Positions 25,586 to 36,335 are shown, numbered from the stretch's first letter. The stretch is 64,000 nucleotides of DNA from Vibrio neonatus (GCF_024346975.1 NZ_AP024885.1:2604001-2668000); one strand, 5' to 3'. Translations and numbers: made by a program. The notes: a model not told the origin generated them from the letters alone.

Positions 25586-28009
25586 ATGTCTTCTGGTCAT
25601 ACACTGACACAATCAGCTTTGCGCTTTCCATTGAAAGTACTGGTTAAAGGGAGCGTCGTACCCCCTTCGCCTATTAATAATCTCAACATAGACATAGACA
25701 AACCTATTGTCTACGTTTTGCCATTTGAATCTAATGTCGATCTGCTGACTATTCGCAGACGCGCGATTCAACTAGGGCTACCCGATCCACTGCGACCACT
25801 TGAGCTACATGGTCAAAGTTTTCGACGCTATGTATTTAGTTCTCTAGATGAGGACGATCAAGGCCAAGATGCCCACGACTCACTCGGTTCGCAAAGCCTG
25901 TTTACTCAGCTGCTAAAACTACATAGAGAACAACCTGAACTCGATGTACAACTCATCCCGACCACAGTTATGTGGGGGCGCAAGCCAGGCAAAGAAGGCC
26001 AAGAAAAACCCTACTTAGAAAATCTTCCCTCTTGGAAGAAGATGTTCGCGGTATTGTTTTCTGGTCGAGACTGTATGATTCGTTTTAGCCCATTGGTCTC
26101 TATGCGTTATATGGCTGACTCACATGGCTCCGACGAAACCATAGCGCAAAAACTGGCTCGTGTAGCGCGTATTCACTTCTCTCGTCAAAAATTAGCCGCT
26201 TCAGGTCCAAACCTACCGAATAGAGAAGTTCTCTTTAAGCGTCTGATCAAATCTGAGGCGATAAATAAAGCCATTGCCGACGAAGCCGCAGAAAAAAATA
26301 TTAGTGTAGAAAAAGCAGAGCAACAAGCACTAAAAATAATAGATGAAATTGCAGCAAAGTTCTCTTACTCGCTGATCAAGCAAGGTAACTTCGTTTTAAC
26401 TTGGTTATGGAACCGCCTCTATCAAGGCATCAATGTTAATAATGCTTCGACTGTACGTAAATTAGCGCAAGATGGGCACGAGATTGTTTATGTGCCGTGT
26501 CATCGAAGCCATATGGATTATCTGCTGCTCTCTTACATCCTTTATTACGAAGGCATGGTACCACCGCATATTGCTGCCGGTGTAAACCTAAATTTCTTCC
26601 CTGCTGGGCCTATCTTTAGAAGAGGTGGCGCATTCTTCATTCGCCGTAGTTTCAAAGGCGACAAGCTTTATTCGACCATCTTTAGAGAATACTTAGCCGA
26701 GTTATTTGCGAAAGGGTATTCGGTTGAATACTTTAGTGAAGGCGGACGCTCTCGTACAGGTCGTCTACTGCAAGCCAAAACCGGCATGTTAGCGATGACA
26801 GTACAAACCATGTTACGAGGACTAAATCGTCCCGTCACTTTAGTGCCTGTGTATATCGGCTACGAACATGTAATGGAAGTGTCGACTTACGCAAAAGAAC
26901 TGCGCGGTAAGCGTAAAGAAAAAGAAAATGCCGGACAGGTGCTGCGTACGATTAGAAAACTGCGTAACTTTGGCCAAGGCTATGTCAACTTTGGTGAGCC
27001 TATCTCACTCAATAACTATCTCAACGAAAACGTGCCACAATGGCGAGACAGTATTGGTGCACCAAGCTCTATCAGACCGGATTGGATGGCGCCAACCGTT
27101 AATGCCATTGCAGAAAAAATGATGACGCACATTAATGATGCCGCAGCAGCTAACGCCTTGAGCTTATCCGCGACAGCCCTACTCGCGTCAAGACAAAGAG
27201 CACTGACCAAAGAAAGCTTAATCAATCAAATCGATTGTTATTTACATATCCTGCGTAACACGCCATACACGGACTACTCGACTGTGCCAAATAGCACAGC
27301 AGAAGAATTAGCCGCGCACGCTATCTCTTTAGATAAGTTTGTTGTCGACTCAGACAGTATGGGTGATATCGTATCTTTAGATCGCCATCAGTCTGTATTG
27401 ATGACTTACTATCGCAACAACATCATACATATGCTGGCACTTCCTTCATTGATTGCGCAGCTTATTATCCAACTCCCTGACTGCACACTGGCAAAACTAC
27501 AGCACAATATTTCGGTTCTATACCCGTTCTTGAAAAAGGAATTCTTCCTTTCTTATGATAACGAACAGCTTGAAGAGAAAGTTGAGCAAATGGTGCAAGA
27601 GTTGTTGGCTCAGCAGCTTATTCAAATTGATGACGATGTGATTAATCTTAATCAGTCCAACATCCATACTATACAACTGCTATCCAGAACGATTTCAGAA
27701 ACTCTGCAACGCTACAGCATTGCGCTGAATCTTTTGGCCTCAAGACCTGAAGTAACTCAAGAAGACTTGGAAGTACGTTGCCAAGATATTGCACAGCGTT
27801 TAGGTCGCTTGCATGGCATTAATGCACCAGAGTTTTTTGATAAAGGCGTGTTTGCGGCGCTGTTTAATACCTTAAAAGAACAGAACTATCTTAATGAAGA
27901 TGGGGTGTGTGACATTGAGCGAACTAAGAAACTAGCGCAAGGCTTACTTGAGATACTTTCGCCAGAAGTAAAACTGACCATTAAAGAAGGTATTGCTCAG
28001 GCGGAGTAA
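25586..28009 (+). CDS. plsB: PlsB, glycerol-3-phosphate 1-O-acyltransferase
   Basis: Membrane-bound enzyme for the first step of phospholipid synthesis, acylating glycerol-3-phosphate with acyl-ACP or acyl-CoA. From the ATG at 25586 it has 807 residues, the same length as E. coli PlsB. I prefer this start over an in-frame TTG 24 codons upstream because the protein then begins MSSGHTL, as I recall for Vibrio PlsB. The acyltransferase motifs are [10 protein letters not shown] (H-x4-D), [20 protein letters not shown] and [11 protein letters not shown] strong hairpin terminator follows. Confidence 0.96.
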   Translation: MSSGHTLTQSALRFPLKVLVKGSVVPPSPINNLNIDIDKPIVYVLPFESNVDLLTIRRRAIQLGLPDPLRPLELHGQSFRRYVFSSLDEDDQGQDAHDSLGSQSLFTQLLKLHREQPELDVQLIPTTVMWGRKPGKEGQEKPYLENLPSWKKMFAVLFSGRDCMIRFSPLVSMRYMADSHGSDETIAQKLARVARIHFSRQKLAASGPNLPNREVLFKRLIKSEAINKAIADEAAEKNISVEKAEQQALKIIDEIAAKFSYSLIKQGNFVLTWLWNRLYQGINVNNASTVRKLAQDGHEIVYVPCHRSHMDYLLLSYILYYEGMVPPHIAAGVNLNFFPAGPIFRRGGAFFIRRSFKGDKLYSTIFREYLAELFAKGYSVEYFSEGGRSRTGRLLQAKTGMLAMTVQTMLRGLNRPVTLVPVYIGYEHVMEVSTYAKELRGKRKEKENAGQVLRTIRKLRNFGQGYVNFGEPISLNNYLNENVPQWRDSIGAPSSIRPDWMAPTVNAIAEKMMTHINDAAAANALSLSATALLASRQRALTKESLINQIDCYLHILRNTPYTDYSTVPNSTAEELAAHAISLDKFVVDSDSMGDIVSLDRHQSVLMTYYRNNIIHMLALPSLIAQLIIQLPDCTLAKLQHNISVLYPFLKKEFFLSYDNEQLEEKVEQMVQELLAQQLIQIDDDVINLNQSNIHTIQLLSRTISETLQRYSIALNLLASRPEVTQEDLEVRCQDIAQRLGRLHGINAPEFFDKGVFAALFNTLKEQNYLNEDGVCDIERTKKLAQGLLEILSPEVKLTIKEGIAQAE

Positions 28010-28028
28010 CCAAAACCCATCAAAATAT

Positions 28029-28080
28029 CAATCCCAGCTATCGATTCTGCAAGTCACAGAATCAATAGCTGGGATTTTTT
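28029..28080 (+). terminator. Terminator of plsB
   Basis: A long stem (AATCCCAGCTAT with GATTCTG, pairing to CAGAATC with ATAGCTGGGATT) and a run of T at its end. It also covers the 3' end of the convergent ubiA gene. Confidence 0.85.
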
Positions 28081-28930
28081 ATAGATAAGAGATAAATAAG
28101 CCAGCCGTAACGGCTATGCCCACGTAGTTATTATTAAGAAAAGCTTGGAAACATTGCGTACGACTGCGCGTTTTAATCAGCCATTGCTGATACACAAACA
28201 AACTAGCAGCAACGAGAACGCCCCAATAAAACGCTCCACTTAGACCCGCACTCTCACCTACCACCAGCAGTAAAACGATAGTGGTGGCCTGCAATAATCC
28301 GATAATTAGCTTATCAAAGCGGCCAAACAAAATAGCGGTCGATTTGATGCCTATTTTAAGGTCGTCTTCTCTATCAACCATCGCATATTGAGTATCGTAG
28401 GCAACGGTCCACAATACGTTAATCGCAAACAATAACCACGCCAATGGCGCTATATGTCCAGACTCTGCCGCCCACGCCATTGGAATCGCCCAACTAAATG
28501 CAATCCCTAACACTAACTGAGGCAAATGGGTAAATCGCTTCATAAACGGATAAAGCGCCGCTAAGGCGACACCAATAAATGACAATTGGATGGTGAGTGT
28601 ATTCATGGTCAGCACCAGAGAAAATGAAATAATGCTCAAGACGCCAAATAACGCTAATGCTTCTTTTGCCGACACTAACCCACTCGGTATCGGGCGAAAC
28701 TGAGTACGCTCCACATGCCCATCAAAATCACGATCGGCAAAATCATTAATCACGCACCCTGCTGAACGCATTAAAAATACACCCAGACAAAATACAATAA
28801 GAACCCCCCATTGAGGTCTCCCCTCTGAAGCCATTGCCAAGGCCCATAATGTTGGCCATAGAAGCAATAGGCTACCTATAGGTCGATCCATCCTCATAAG
28901 CAAATAATAGGCTCTTATTTTAGAGAGCAT
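28079..28930 (-). CDS. ubiA: UbiA, 4-hydroxybenzoate octaprenyltransferase
   Basis: Membrane prenyltransferase that attaches the polyprenyl tail to 4-hydroxybenzoate in ubiquinone synthesis. It has 283 residues with about eight or nine hydrophobic segments. The two aspartate-rich motifs that hold Mg-diphosphate are present: NDFADRDFD near residue 62 and [13 protein letters not shown] near residue 179. It overlaps the end of ubiC by 11 bp and forms a ubiC-ubiA operon. Confidence 0.96.
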   Translation of the reverse strand: MLSKIRAYYLLMRMDRPIGSLLLLWPTLWALAMASEGRPQWGVLIVFCLGVFLMRSAGCVINDFADRDFDGHVERTQFRPIPSGLVSAKEALALFGVLSIISFSLVLTMNTLTIQLSFIGVALAALYPFMKRFTHLPQLVLGIAFSWAIPMAWAAESGHIAPLAWLLFAINVLWTVAYDTQYAMVDREDDLKIGIKSTAILFGRFDKLIIGLLQATTIVLLLVVGESAGLSGAFYWGVLVAASLFVYQQWLIKTRSRTQCFQAFLNNNYVGIAVTAGLFISYL

Positions 28931-29471
28931 TAACTGTGTTCCTTTTTAAATAAATTGGGGATTCTGGTAAAAAGAGTTCCGCTACCAGCATCGGTGTTTC
29001 ATTCATCCATAACCGAGAACGGCGCGCGAGCAATACTTGCCCATCCACCTCTATCTCTCCCACTTGCAGAGCATCACGATACGCACCTTGCGAACCAAAG
29101 ACGGTGACGCCCAAAGGCAATTCACCTTGTTTTTCAAAATCGTGTGAGTGAGAAAGCAGCGAGCTTTCTGGTATCAAAGTGCGCCCATACACCCAATCGT
29201 GACGATCACCTCGCAAAATCACTTCTCTAAGGAGGCAAACTTCTCGAGTTAAAATCTCCGCTTCTTTTGCTGACAGCATCTGCGCTTGAACTTTATTGTT
29301 GGTAAATAACTCAACACTAAAATCAACACAAGATTGAGATAGGCGATGAGAAAGAGAGTCTTCCTCTAACAACCAATGCTTAGCGTTTGTATCCGGAAAT
29401 TGGAATTGGCTTGGGCTTTGCCAATTGATATCACGCAAAGCCTGCTGAAATGTGCTAATGGGGCTTGTCAT
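28920..29471 (-). CDS. ubiC: UbiC, chorismate pyruvate-lyase
   Basis: Soluble enzyme that removes pyruvate from chorismate to give 4-hydroxybenzoate, the first step of ubiquinone synthesis. From the ATG at 29471 it has 183 residues. A TTG eight codons upstream is also open, but gives no better ribosome site. The block [20 protein letters not shown], with its conserved arginines, and PLGVTVFG are typical. Its product is the substrate of UbiA, encoded directly downstream. Confidence 0.93.
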   Translation of the reverse strand: MTSPISTFQQALRDINWQSPSQFQFPDTNAKHWLLEEDSLSHRLSQSCVDFSVELFTNNKVQAQMLSAKEAEILTREVCLLREVILRGDRHDWVYGRTLIPESSLLSHSHDFEKQGELPLGVTVFGSQGAYRDALQVGEIEVDGQVLLARRSRLWMNETPMLVAELFLPESPIYLKRNTVNAL

Positions 29472-29568
29472 ACTAACTTCGTAACTCTTTACCAACTAAT
29501 GACGCACTCTTAATGTAATGCGCCAATTGTACCAATCGCAATACCAATAAGGTAATAGAGATCACCAT

Positions 29569-30405
29569 TTAAGTGCTCTTAGTACGATTTATGCTATCTA
29601 AGCCACCTAATACGCAGCCAGCAACCAAACCTGCGAGGTGTGCGGTATTGGCTATAGCCATAAATGGTTGCACAAAACCCAGCACTAACCATACCAACAT
29701 AAAACCAAGAATAGGTTTAGGTATGCCTAACCCAAGTTGTGGTGCGCGCACCGAAACAACCCAAATATATCCGACTAAGGCGTACACAACCCCACTAAGG
29801 CCACCAAAGTTGGCACCATCAATCCAGTATTGAGCACAACCTGAGATGAGTGCGGAGAATAAGAAAATTTTCGTCAGACGAGCTCGCCCTAATTTTTGCT
29901 CGATATCACCACCGAGTTGCCACCACCAAAGTAGGTTAAAGGTGATATGCAGTACAGAGAAATGCAGTAGCGCATGCGAGAAATAACGCCATACCTGCCA
30001 TTGTTGTTCGCTAACCGCGGGGAAATGTAGCCAAGAGAATACTTGCTGTTGCATCCCTAGAATACGAAGTCCATAAATTAGGATAGATATCGCCATAATC
30101 AGCAAAGTCATTGGCCCAGCTTTGGCTTTAATCATCTGCAAAAAGCTAGGAGTGGAATAACTGAACTTTTGGGTGCGAGTTTCAGCCATGTGCCAAGATG
30201 CGGCTTGGTATTTTTTATGGTTAGGATCTTTTAAAAACAGTTCTAGTTCTTGCTGCACTTCTGGCAACGCATCTTCATCATGCAGCCAAATCGCAAACTG
30301 ACCATCCCCTTCTCCCACTTGAGAAAGAGTCACCTGCTGTGAGGCCATGTAGTCAATAAAGGCTTGAGCGATACGCGGGTTGTTAATCTGTATTAAACGA
30401 ATCAT
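29569..30405 (-). CDS. glpG: GlpG, rhomboid intramembrane serine protease
   Basis: Six-helix inner-membrane protease that cuts membrane proteins within their transmembrane segments. It has 278 residues. Residues 1-80 form the soluble N-terminal domain; the catalytic serine is in GGLSGVVYA (S204) and the catalytic histidine in NTAHLAGL (H256). The conserved [10 protein letters not shown] segment matches the second helix of the E. coli enzyme. Its start overlaps the end of glpE by 4 bp. No glpR gene follows; ubiC is next. Confidence 0.96.
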   Translation of the reverse strand: MIRLIQINNPRIAQAFIDYMASQQVTLSQVGEGDGQFAIWLHDEDALPEVQQELELFLKDPNHKKYQAASWHMAETRTQKFSYSTPSFLQMIKAKAGPMTLLIMAISILIYGLRILGMQQQVFSWLHFPAVSEQQWQVWRYFSHALLHFSVLHITFNLLWWWQLGGDIEQKLGRARLTKIFLFSALISGCAQYWIDGANFGGLSGVVYALVGYIWVVSVRAPQLGLGIPKPILGFMLVWLVLGFVQPFMAIANTAHLAGLVAGCVLGGLDSINRTKST

Positions 30406-30725
30406 TCATGGACCTCGATTGGCAGTTGTTGACGCTGCCAAGCCTCAAAGCCACCATCAATACTAAATACTTGCTCAAAACCTTGGTTAAGTAAGTACTG
30501 AGCAACCCCCACACTGCTAATACCGTGATAGCACATCACTAGGATAGGATCGTCAAACTCCACCGAATTCATGAATTCAGCAATGCTCTGATTGGTCAAA
30601 TGAAAAGCATCTACTGCATGCGCCACAGTAAACGCTTGAATATCACGAGTATCAACCAGTTTTGCTTGCTGTGCTGATAACATCTGGTGTGCTTGATGAA
30701 CACTGATTCGTTGTATTTCTTCCAT
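30402..30725 (-). CDS. glpE: GlpE, thiosulfate sulfurtransferase (rhodanese)
   Basis: Single-domain rhodanese of 107 residues that transfers sulfur from thiosulfate to cyanide or thiol acceptors. The active-site loop is CYHGISS with Cys65. [10 protein letters not shown] and GGFEAWQRQ are family marks. It is the first gene of a two-gene operon with glpG, with overlapping stop and start codons. Confidence 0.95.
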   Translation of the reverse strand: MEEIQRISVHQAHQMLSAQQAKLVDTRDIQAFTVAHAVDAFHLTNQSIAEFMNSVEFDDPILVMCYHGISSVGVAQYLLNQGFEQVFSIDGGFEAWQRQQLPIEVHE

Positions 30726-30814
30726 TATTTGTTTTCTCTTAAAAAATCCTATCCAAAGCCAATAAGGAATTTTATCCCTAATACAAAGAGCATAATGATC
30801 AATTTACCACCAGC

Positions 30815-31001
30815 TGTGGGTAAACCTGTGGATTACGTTGATAAAGTGTTTTTAGCAAAGATGATCCACAATATCTAGTATTGATCCTTAATAATGTGTT
30901 GATTTAAAATTATCTATCCCCACCAGAGATATCGATGATAACCCTTGCTTTAACTGAGTTAAAGACATGCTATCGAAATTTATCCCACAGAGTTATCCAC
31001 A
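30815..31001. promoter_or_regulatory. Cluster of DnaA-box-like sequences between glpE and rpoH
   Basis: The 366-bp gap between glpE and rpoH has no gene. It contains one perfect DnaA box, TTATCCACA (30993-31001), and three single-mismatch sites: TTACCCACA (30815-30823, minus), TAATCCACA (30827-30835, minus) and TGATCCACA (30862-30870, plus). Several GATC sites are interspersed and the sequence is AT-rich. This could bind DnaA, but no function is shown by sequence alone. Confidence 0.45.
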
Positions 31002-31041
31002 GAAAAACCGCCTAAATAACAGGGTAAAACCGATCCTAATA

Positions 31042-31073
31042 AAAAAGGCCAAGATCTCTCGATCTTGGCCTTT
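31042..31073 (-). terminator. Terminator of rpoH
   Basis: On the minus strand AAAGGCCAAGATC / GATCTTGGCCTTT with a short GAGA loop and a T run, 20 bp behind the rpoH stop codon. Confidence 0.9.
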
Positions 31074-31091
31074 AAAGAAATTTTATATTGC

Positions 31092-31952
31092 TTACAAATC
31101 GCCAACTGCCAATTTAAGCTTTTTCATCGCATTCTTTTCTAACTGACGAATACGTTCTGCCGAAACACTGTAGGTATCTGCCAGATCTTGTAAGGTGAGC
31201 TTTTGGTCATCTAACCAACGAGCACGCACAATATGCTGACTACGCTCATCAAGAGTGGCTAAAGCACTCGCTAGACGTGCATTAGTGTGGCTTTCCCAGT
31301 TATCCGCTTCAATAGAATCTGCAATGTCTGAATCTTGATCTTCAAGATACAACGCAGGTGCGACTGGATTGAAGTTCGTCGCCGTATCGTCATCAGCTGA
31401 AAACTCAAATGTAGCATCTTGAGCAGCCAAGCGAGATTCCATTTCACGAACTTCGGAAGGTGACACACCTAACTCATTCGCTACTGTCTCAACTTCACCA
31501 TTGTTAAACCAACCTAAACGTTTTTTATTTTTACGCAGGTTGAAGAACAGTTTACGTTGAGCTTTAGTAGTGGCGATTTTAACAATACGCCAGTTACGCA
31601 ATACGTACTCGTGAATCTCAGCTTTAATCCAATGAACTGCAAATGAAACTAGACGAACGCCCACTTCAGGATTGAATCGCTTAACGGCTTTCATTAGTCC
31701 GATATTCCCTTCCTGAACTAAATCAGCAAGCGGAAGACCATAACCAGAGTAACCACGGGCAACATAAACAACAAAGCGCAAGTGAGATAGAATCAGCTCT
31801 TTCGCTGCCTCAATTTCGCCATTGTAATGTAAACGTTCGGCAAGCTCTCTTTCTCGCTCTGCGGTTAACATAGGGTAACCGTTTGCTGAGCGGATGTAGC
31901 TATCTAGGCTATCTTGAGATACCAACGCCATTGAAAACGCTTTACTAGCCAT
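31092..31952 (-). CDS. rpoH: RpoH, heat-shock sigma factor (sigma 32)
   Basis: Sigma factor that directs RNA polymerase to heat-shock promoters. It has 286 residues (E. coli 284). Region 2 is seen in [20 protein letters not shown] and [19 protein letters not shown], with AVHWIKAEI for -10 melting; the RpoH-specific QRKLFFNLR box is intact; region 4 helix-turn-helix is [22 protein letters not shown] good ribosome site (GAGGAAT) lies in front of the ATG. A leader of about 165 bp before ftsX contains no gene and could hold the promoters. The order ftsYEX-rpoH is as in E. coli. Confidence 0.97.
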   Translation of the reverse strand: MASKAFSMALVSQDSLDSYIRSANGYPMLTAERERELAERLHYNGEIEAAKELILSHLRFVVYVARGYSGYGLPLADLVQEGNIGLMKAVKRFNPEVGVRLVSFAVHWIKAEIHEYVLRNWRIVKIATTKAQRKLFFNLRKNKKRLGWFNNGEVETVANELGVSPSEVREMESRLAAQDATFEFSADDDTATNFNPVAPALYLEDQDSDIADSIEADNWESHTNARLASALATLDERSQHIVRARWLDDQKLTLQDLADTYSVSAERIRQLEKNAMKKLKLAVGDL

Positions 31953-32118
31953 TCAATTCCTCATTCATTGAACTTTACTACTTAACATTATTAAATTAGG
32001 CATGCCTAAAAGAATAACGGACTGAACATTATGCACAGAATTCAAACTAGAGCAAGTCTTAGTCTGTGAGTTGAGACATACACATTATCCCCCCTCTATC
32101 TATTATGACCAGCAAATT

Positions 32119-33066
32119 CTACACAGGTTCAATTTCAGAAAGATGACGGCGCGCAGAAGCTTGAGCGGCAAAGAGACCTAAAAAGCTTCCTACTAACAAA
32201 AGGATAACGGATTCATCTAAACCCAATGGGCTAAGAATAAAGCTACTATCATAAAGTGATGCCACCGACTGCACCGTACTTCCCAAAAACAGTGATAAAG
32301 ATAGAGTAATTAACCAAGCTAATAGTGCGCCCAATAAACCAAACCACATTCCGGTATAGAGGTATGGACGTAAGATAAAGCTATTGGTTGCCCCAAGAAA
32401 CTTCATCACTTGGATTTCTTCTTTTCTCGCCAATACATTGAAACGCATGGTATTACCGATAATTAAAATCACCGCTACTAACATCATGCACGCCAAAGCA
32501 ATAGCCAACGAACTGCTTAGTGTTTTCACAGCATCAAAACGCTTCAACCAATCTTGATCAACACGTACATCAGTAAACACATCAACCGACTTCGCCAGTT
32601 CCAGAATATGTTGTTGAGTTGCCTTGGACGCTTGCGCAGGATGAATAACCAGTAATGCTGGCAATGCGTAGTCATTCAAAAGACTGATGGCGTCATTAAA
32701 CCCTGCATGTGAACTTAAATCTTGTAAGCCTTGTTGAGACGAAATGTACTCGACCGCTGAAACGGACTCATCGCTCTCTAGCTTATCCTTGATAAGCATA
32801 ATTCGAGCTTCGGATGTCCCTTCTTGTAAGTAAGCACTTACCGCCGCTGGTTGGCTAACTTCTTGAGCGGCATCTAAAATATTCTTAGCCACAACATATA
32901 AGCTAGAAGGCAGAGCTAATACAATCGCAATCACCGCTAAAGTAAACAAGTTACCTAGTGGACGATCCATTATCTCGCGTAAAGAATCTTTAGCCACTAT
33001 GTAGTGTGAACGAAAATACCCTATTTTCTCTACAGAACCTTTACTGGCCATAACCTGCTGCCTCAC
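32119..33066 (-). CDS. ftsX: FtsX, cell-division membrane protein
   Basis: Four-helix inner-membrane partner of FtsE that, when energised, activates periplasmic amidase regulators (EnvC type) for septal peptidoglycan splitting. It has 315 residues with a cytoplasmic N-terminus, a first membrane segment near residue 40, a large periplasmic loop (about 65-175) and three more membrane segments (around 185, 235 and 285). It overlaps ftsE by 26 bp. Confidence 0.95.
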   Translation of the reverse strand: MRQQVMASKGSVEKIGYFRSHYIVAKDSLREIMDRPLGNLFTLAVIAIVLALPSSLYVVAKNILDAAQEVSQPAAVSAYLQEGTSEARIMLIKDKLESDESVSAVEYISSQQGLQDLSSHAGFNDAISLLNDYALPALLVIHPAQASKATQQHILELAKSVDVFTDVRVDQDWLKRFDAVKTLSSSLAIALACMMLVAVILIIGNTMRFNVLARKEEIQVMKFLGATNSFILRPYLYTGMWFGLLGALLAWLITLSLSLFLGSTVQSVASLYDSSFILSPLGLDESVILLLVGSFLGLFAAQASARRHLSEIEPV

Positions 33067-33715
33067 TCAAAAATCCTTGGTTCAATTCAAAACGGCGATA
33101 TTGCTTGCGCATTTCCATCATGCCCACATCATGCGTCGCAATCAGAATAGAAACACCCGCACGGTTAAACTCTTCAAATAAACGGAAGATACGATTAGAT
33201 AGCTCAGGATCTAAGTTCCCGGTAGGCTCATCGGCAAGCAATAAAGTGGGTCTATTCACTACAGCACGCGCAATCCCCACCCTTTGTTGCTCACCACCAG
33301 AAAGTTGCGAAGGTAAACAGCGGGCTTTTTCAAGCAAACCGGTTTTATCAAGAGCGGCACTGACTCGACGTTTAATCTCATTTTCAGCAATAGACTCTAT
33401 GCGCATCGGCAATGCCACGTTGTCATAAACGGTTCGGTTCATTAACAAGCGGTGGTCTTGGAAAACAATTCCGATATTACGTCTTAATAGCGGGATCTCT
33501 TTATCCCCAATACGGGTAATGTCATGCCCATTGAATGCAATCTTACCGTCGGTAGGTCGCTCCATCGCGCAAATAAGTTTCAGTAAAGTACTTTTACCTG
33601 CGCCAGAGTGACCGCCAAGAAAAGCCAGTTCGCCTTTTTTTAAGTGAAAATCGACTTTTTGCAATGCCTGATGGCCACCACGGTAAGCCTTACTCACCTG
33701 TTGAAAATTAATCAC
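33041..33715 (-). CDS. ftsE: FtsE, cell-division ATP-binding protein
   Basis: ABC-type ATPase that works with FtsX at the division ring. It has 224 residues. Walker A is GGHSGAGKSTLL (from residue 34), the signature is LSGGEQQRVGIARA, Walker B is LLLADEPTGNLD, and the switch histidine is in ATHDVGM. It lies 23 bp behind ftsY in the ftsY-ftsE-ftsX operon. Confidence 0.97.
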   Translation of the reverse strand: MINFQQVSKAYRGGHQALQKVDFHLKKGELAFLGGHSGAGKSTLLKLICAMERPTDGKIAFNGHDITRIGDKEIPLLRRNIGIVFQDHRLLMNRTVYDNVALPMRIESIAENEIKRRVSAALDKTGLLEKARCLPSQLSGGEQQRVGIARAVVNRPTLLLADEPTGNLDPELSNRIFRLFEEFNRAGVSILIATHDVGMMEMRKQYRRFELNQGFLSEAAGYGQ

Positions 33716-33738
33716 AAAATCATCCTTGCGCTTGGCTT

Positions 33739-34977
33739 CTAATCTTCTCTACTAAACAATGCATCGATAAAATCTTGCGTTTCAAATGGACGCAAGTCTT
33801 CAATACCTTCACCCACACCAATATAACGAATTGGGATATTAAACTTGTCTGCAATCGCAAAGATAACGCCACCTTTCGCGGTTCCATCCAGTTTCGTTAA
33901 CGTAATACCCGTAACCGGTTCTACATCACTAAACAGTTTAGCTTGGCTCATCGCATTTTGACCGGTACCCGCATCTAAAGTCAGCATGATCTCATGCGGG
34001 GCACTGTCATCAATTTTCTTCATCACGCGAACAATCTTACGCAGTTCTTCCATAAGATTACTTTTGTTCTGTAGACGCCCTGCTGTATCTGCAATCACCA
34101 CGTCATAGCCGCGAGCTTTAGCCGCTTCAATTGCATCGTAGATAACAGAAGCACTGTCTGCGCCAGTATGTTGTGCAATAACAGGTACGTCATTGCGTTG
34201 ACCCCATACTTGCAACTGCTCCACCGCCGCCGCACGGAAAGTATCCCCTGCAGCCAGCATGACTTTTTTGCCTTGCCCTTGGAACTGCTTGGCAAGCTTA
34301 CCGATAGTGGTTGTTTTACCAACGCCGTTCACGCCTACCATTAAAATAACATACGGTGTTTTTTGTTCATCAATATGTAAAGGCTGCTCTACTTTTGCCA
34401 AAATCTCAGCAAGCTCTTCTTTTAAAAGATCATATAAAGCTTCACCATCTTTTAGCTGCTGCTTAGAGGCTTTCTCTGTCAGGCTGTCGATGATTTTCAT
34501 GGTCGTTTCCATGCCAACATCCGCAATCAGAAGTTGCTCTTCTAATTCTTCAAATAGGTCATCATCAATTTGCTTGCCTTTAAACAGGCCAAAGAAACCC
34601 GCACCAATATTCGCTTTGGTTCGTGCAAGGCTACGTTTTAAACGAGCAAAGAAGCTCTCTGTCGGCTTCTCTTGCACCTCTGGCTGAATCACATCGTCGG
34701 CTACGAGCTCAGTAGGTTCTGGCTCTTGTGCAGGTTCAATTGCATCTTGCGCTTCGATTTCTGTCTCGGCTTGCTCGGGTGTATCTTCTACTTCGGTCGC
34801 CTCTTGTGCGACAACCTCACTATCAGACTCATCTACCGGCGTTACTGCTTGTTCAGTAACTTCAGTATCCAGCTCCTGCTGTTCGTTAACGTCCGTTTCT
34901 TTTTGCTCTGATTTTGTTTGATCTTCTTCACCAAAACCAAGCCAAGACAATAAGCCGCGTTTTTTCTTATCCGTCAT
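33739..34977 (-). CDS. ftsY: FtsY, signal recognition particle receptor
   Basis: GTPase that docks SRP-ribosome complexes at the membrane for cotranslational insertion. From the ATG at 34977 it has 412 residues. The start is chosen because GGGAAAG lies 7 bases upstream and the N-terminus then reads MTDKKKRGLLSWLGFG, like E. coli. Residues 15-105 form a very acidic Glu-rich A domain, followed by the N domain and the G domain with GVNGVGKTTTIGKLA, DTAGRLQNK and TKLDGTAKGG. First gene of the ftsYEX operon, divergent from rsmD. Confidence 0.97.
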   Translation of the reverse strand: MTDKKKRGLLSWLGFGEEDQTKSEQKETDVNEQQELDTEVTEQAVTPVDESDSEVVAQEATEVEDTPEQAETEIEAQDAIEPAQEPEPTELVADDVIQPEVQEKPTESFFARLKRSLARTKANIGAGFFGLFKGKQIDDDLFEELEEQLLIADVGMETTMKIIDSLTEKASKQQLKDGEALYDLLKEELAEILAKVEQPLHIDEQKTPYVILMVGVNGVGKTTTIGKLAKQFQGQGKKVMLAAGDTFRAAAVEQLQVWGQRNDVPVIAQHTGADSASVIYDAIEAAKARGYDVVIADTAGRLQNKSNLMEELRKIVRVMKKIDDSAPHEIMLTLDAGTGQNAMSQAKLFSDVEPVTGITLTKLDGTAKGGVIFAIADKFNIPIRYIGVGEGIEDLRPFETQDFIDALFSRED

Positions 34978-35115
34978 CGAAGACTTTCCCAATTACTCAT
35001 GATTCGTGCGTATATACAATGCAATTGCGCAGTGTACGTTTAATTAGCGATGATTAATCTCGTATTTACGAGTACAATTTTAAAATAATTAATTGGGTAT
35101 GATACCACTTATTCC

Positions 35116-35724
35116 ATGGCCAAAAATAGCATGAGAAAACATCAACGCTCCTCTTCTTCACAAAATAATAAGGGTTCAGGGTCAATCCGCATCATTAGCG
35201 GGCTTTGGCGAGGCCGAAAATTACCGGTTCATGACGCCGAAGGTTTACGCCCAACCACAGATAGAGTGAAAGAAACCTTATTCAATTGGATTGCCAGTGA
35301 CATCCCCAATGCACGTTGCTTAGACCTATTTGCAGGGTCAGGTGGCTTGGGTTTTGAAGCCGCATCAAGACAAGCCGAAGAAGTGACTCTTATTGAGTTA
35401 AATGTAAAAGCATTTCAGCAGTTACAACAGAACATGCAAGCGGTGAAAGCGACCAACATCACCCTATTAAATCAAAATTCATTAAACTTCTTGAAACAAC
35501 CAGGGAAGCCATACGATATTGTGTTTATCGATCCTCCCTTTCGTCAGGGCCTTCTGCTAGAAGCCATCGAACAACTAGAAAACAATGGCTGGCTGAGTGA
35601 TCAGGCTTTAATTTACATTGAAACTGAAAAAGAACTGGCAATGCCTGCATTACCCGATAATTGGACAATGCACAGAGAAAAAGTGGCGGGACAGGTTAGA
35701 TTCCAACTATTTATAAGAGAGTAA
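35116..35724 (+). CDS. rsmD: RsmD, 16S rRNA (guanine-966-N2)-methyltransferase
   Basis: SAM-dependent enzyme that methylates G966 of 16S rRNA in the assembled small subunit. It has 202 residues. After a basic, Ser-rich N-terminus come IRIISGLWRGRKL and RPTTDRVKETLFNW, the SAM motif LDLFAGSGGLGFEAASR, and the catalytic IDPPFRQG. Divergent from ftsY across about 140 bp and followed 2 bp later by a DUF1145 gene, as in E. coli rsmD-yhhL. Confidence 0.95.
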   Translation: MAKNSMRKHQRSSSSQNNKGSGSIRIISGLWRGRKLPVHDAEGLRPTTDRVKETLFNWIASDIPNARCLDLFAGSGGLGFEAASRQAEEVTLIELNVKAFQQLQQNMQAVKATNITLLNQNSLNFLKQPGKPYDIVFIDPPFRQGLLLEAIEQLENNGWLSDQALIYIETEKELAMPALPDNWTMHREKVAGQVRFQLFIRE

Positions 35725-35726
35725 GA

Positions 35727-35996
35727 ATGAAATACCTTTTGATACTTGCAAAGGCGGCCATCGCCTTTGTATGGTTTGTGCTTATCTATAATCTTTTTCA
35801 GCCGTTTCCCGGCAAAGCGGCCATTGCGCTTTATATCATGACCGCCTTCCTATTCATGATGCACGGTCTACAGTCTGCAATCTTCCTTGGTGCATTTGGC
35901 GATAAAGTGAAACTCAGCTCGTGGGAAAAATGGTCAATTTTGATCTTTGGTATTTTTGCGTTATTGGATATTCGACGCAAACATATGATGGACTAG
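35727..35996 (+). CDS. yhhL: YhhL-like small membrane protein (DUF1145)
   Basis: An 89-residue protein with about three hydrophobic segments (residues 2-22, 31-53 and 68-80). Its size and its position directly behind rsmD match YhhL of E. coli, and LFQPFPGKAAIALY and HGLQSAIFLG fit the DUF1145 family. No function is known to me. A terminator follows. Confidence 0.8.
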   Translation: MKYLLILAKAAIAFVWFVLIYNLFQPFPGKAAIALYIMTAFLFMMHGLQSAIFLGAFGDKVKLSSWEKWSILIFGIFALLDIRRKHMMD

Positions 35997-36019
35997 TCTC
36001 GCTACTTAGCATGAATACA

Positions 36020-36048
36020 AAAACGCACTTTTTAGTGCGTTTTTTTGT
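36020..36048 (+). terminator. Terminator behind the rsmD-yhhL operon
   Basis: Stem AAACGCACT / AGTGCGTTT with a short T loop and a run of seven T. Confidence 0.88.
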
Positions 36049-36091
36049 TTGAAATAGCCGAAGTAGGTCGCTTTTCACAAATTACAGACGT

Positions 36092-36122
36092 AAAAAAGCC
36101 CCACTCTTTCGAGTGAGGCTTC
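36092..36122 (-). terminator. Terminator of the tRNA cluster
   Basis: On the minus strand AAGCCTCACTC / GAGTGGGGCTT (one G-T pair) with loop GAAA and a T run, 8 bp behind the last tRNA-Pro gene. Confidence 0.88.
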
Positions 36123-36129
36123 GTTATAG

Positions 36130-36206
<77 letters not shown>

Positions 36207-36258
36207 ACAAGTTTCATTTCAATCTAAATTGAAATAGGGAACCGAAGTTACCAAATGA

Positions 36259-36335
36259 TGGGGTGGCTAACGAGATTCGAACTCGCGACCACCGGAATCA
36301 CAATCCAGGGCTCTACCAACTGAGCTATAGCCACC
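36259..36335 (-). tRNA. tRNA-His (anticodon GTG), copy 1
   Basis: 77 bases including the extra G at -1 and encoded CCA; anticodon arm CCTGGATTGTGATTCCGG gives GTG. The C73 discriminator opposite G-1 is the His identity mark. Identical to the copy at 36602-36678. Confidence 0.97.

Noticed and set aside
30726..31091. Replication origin or chromosome-2 trigger site
   Set aside because: No DUE-like repeats, no dnaA or gidA neighbours and no recognisable crtS-type sequence; only a small DnaA-box-like cluster can be supported.
33105..34911. Plus-strand frames opposite ftsE and ftsY, up to 142 residues
   Set aside because: Their composition (long Ser, Cys and Phe runs) is typical of the antisense of Glu-rich and ATPase coding sequence.
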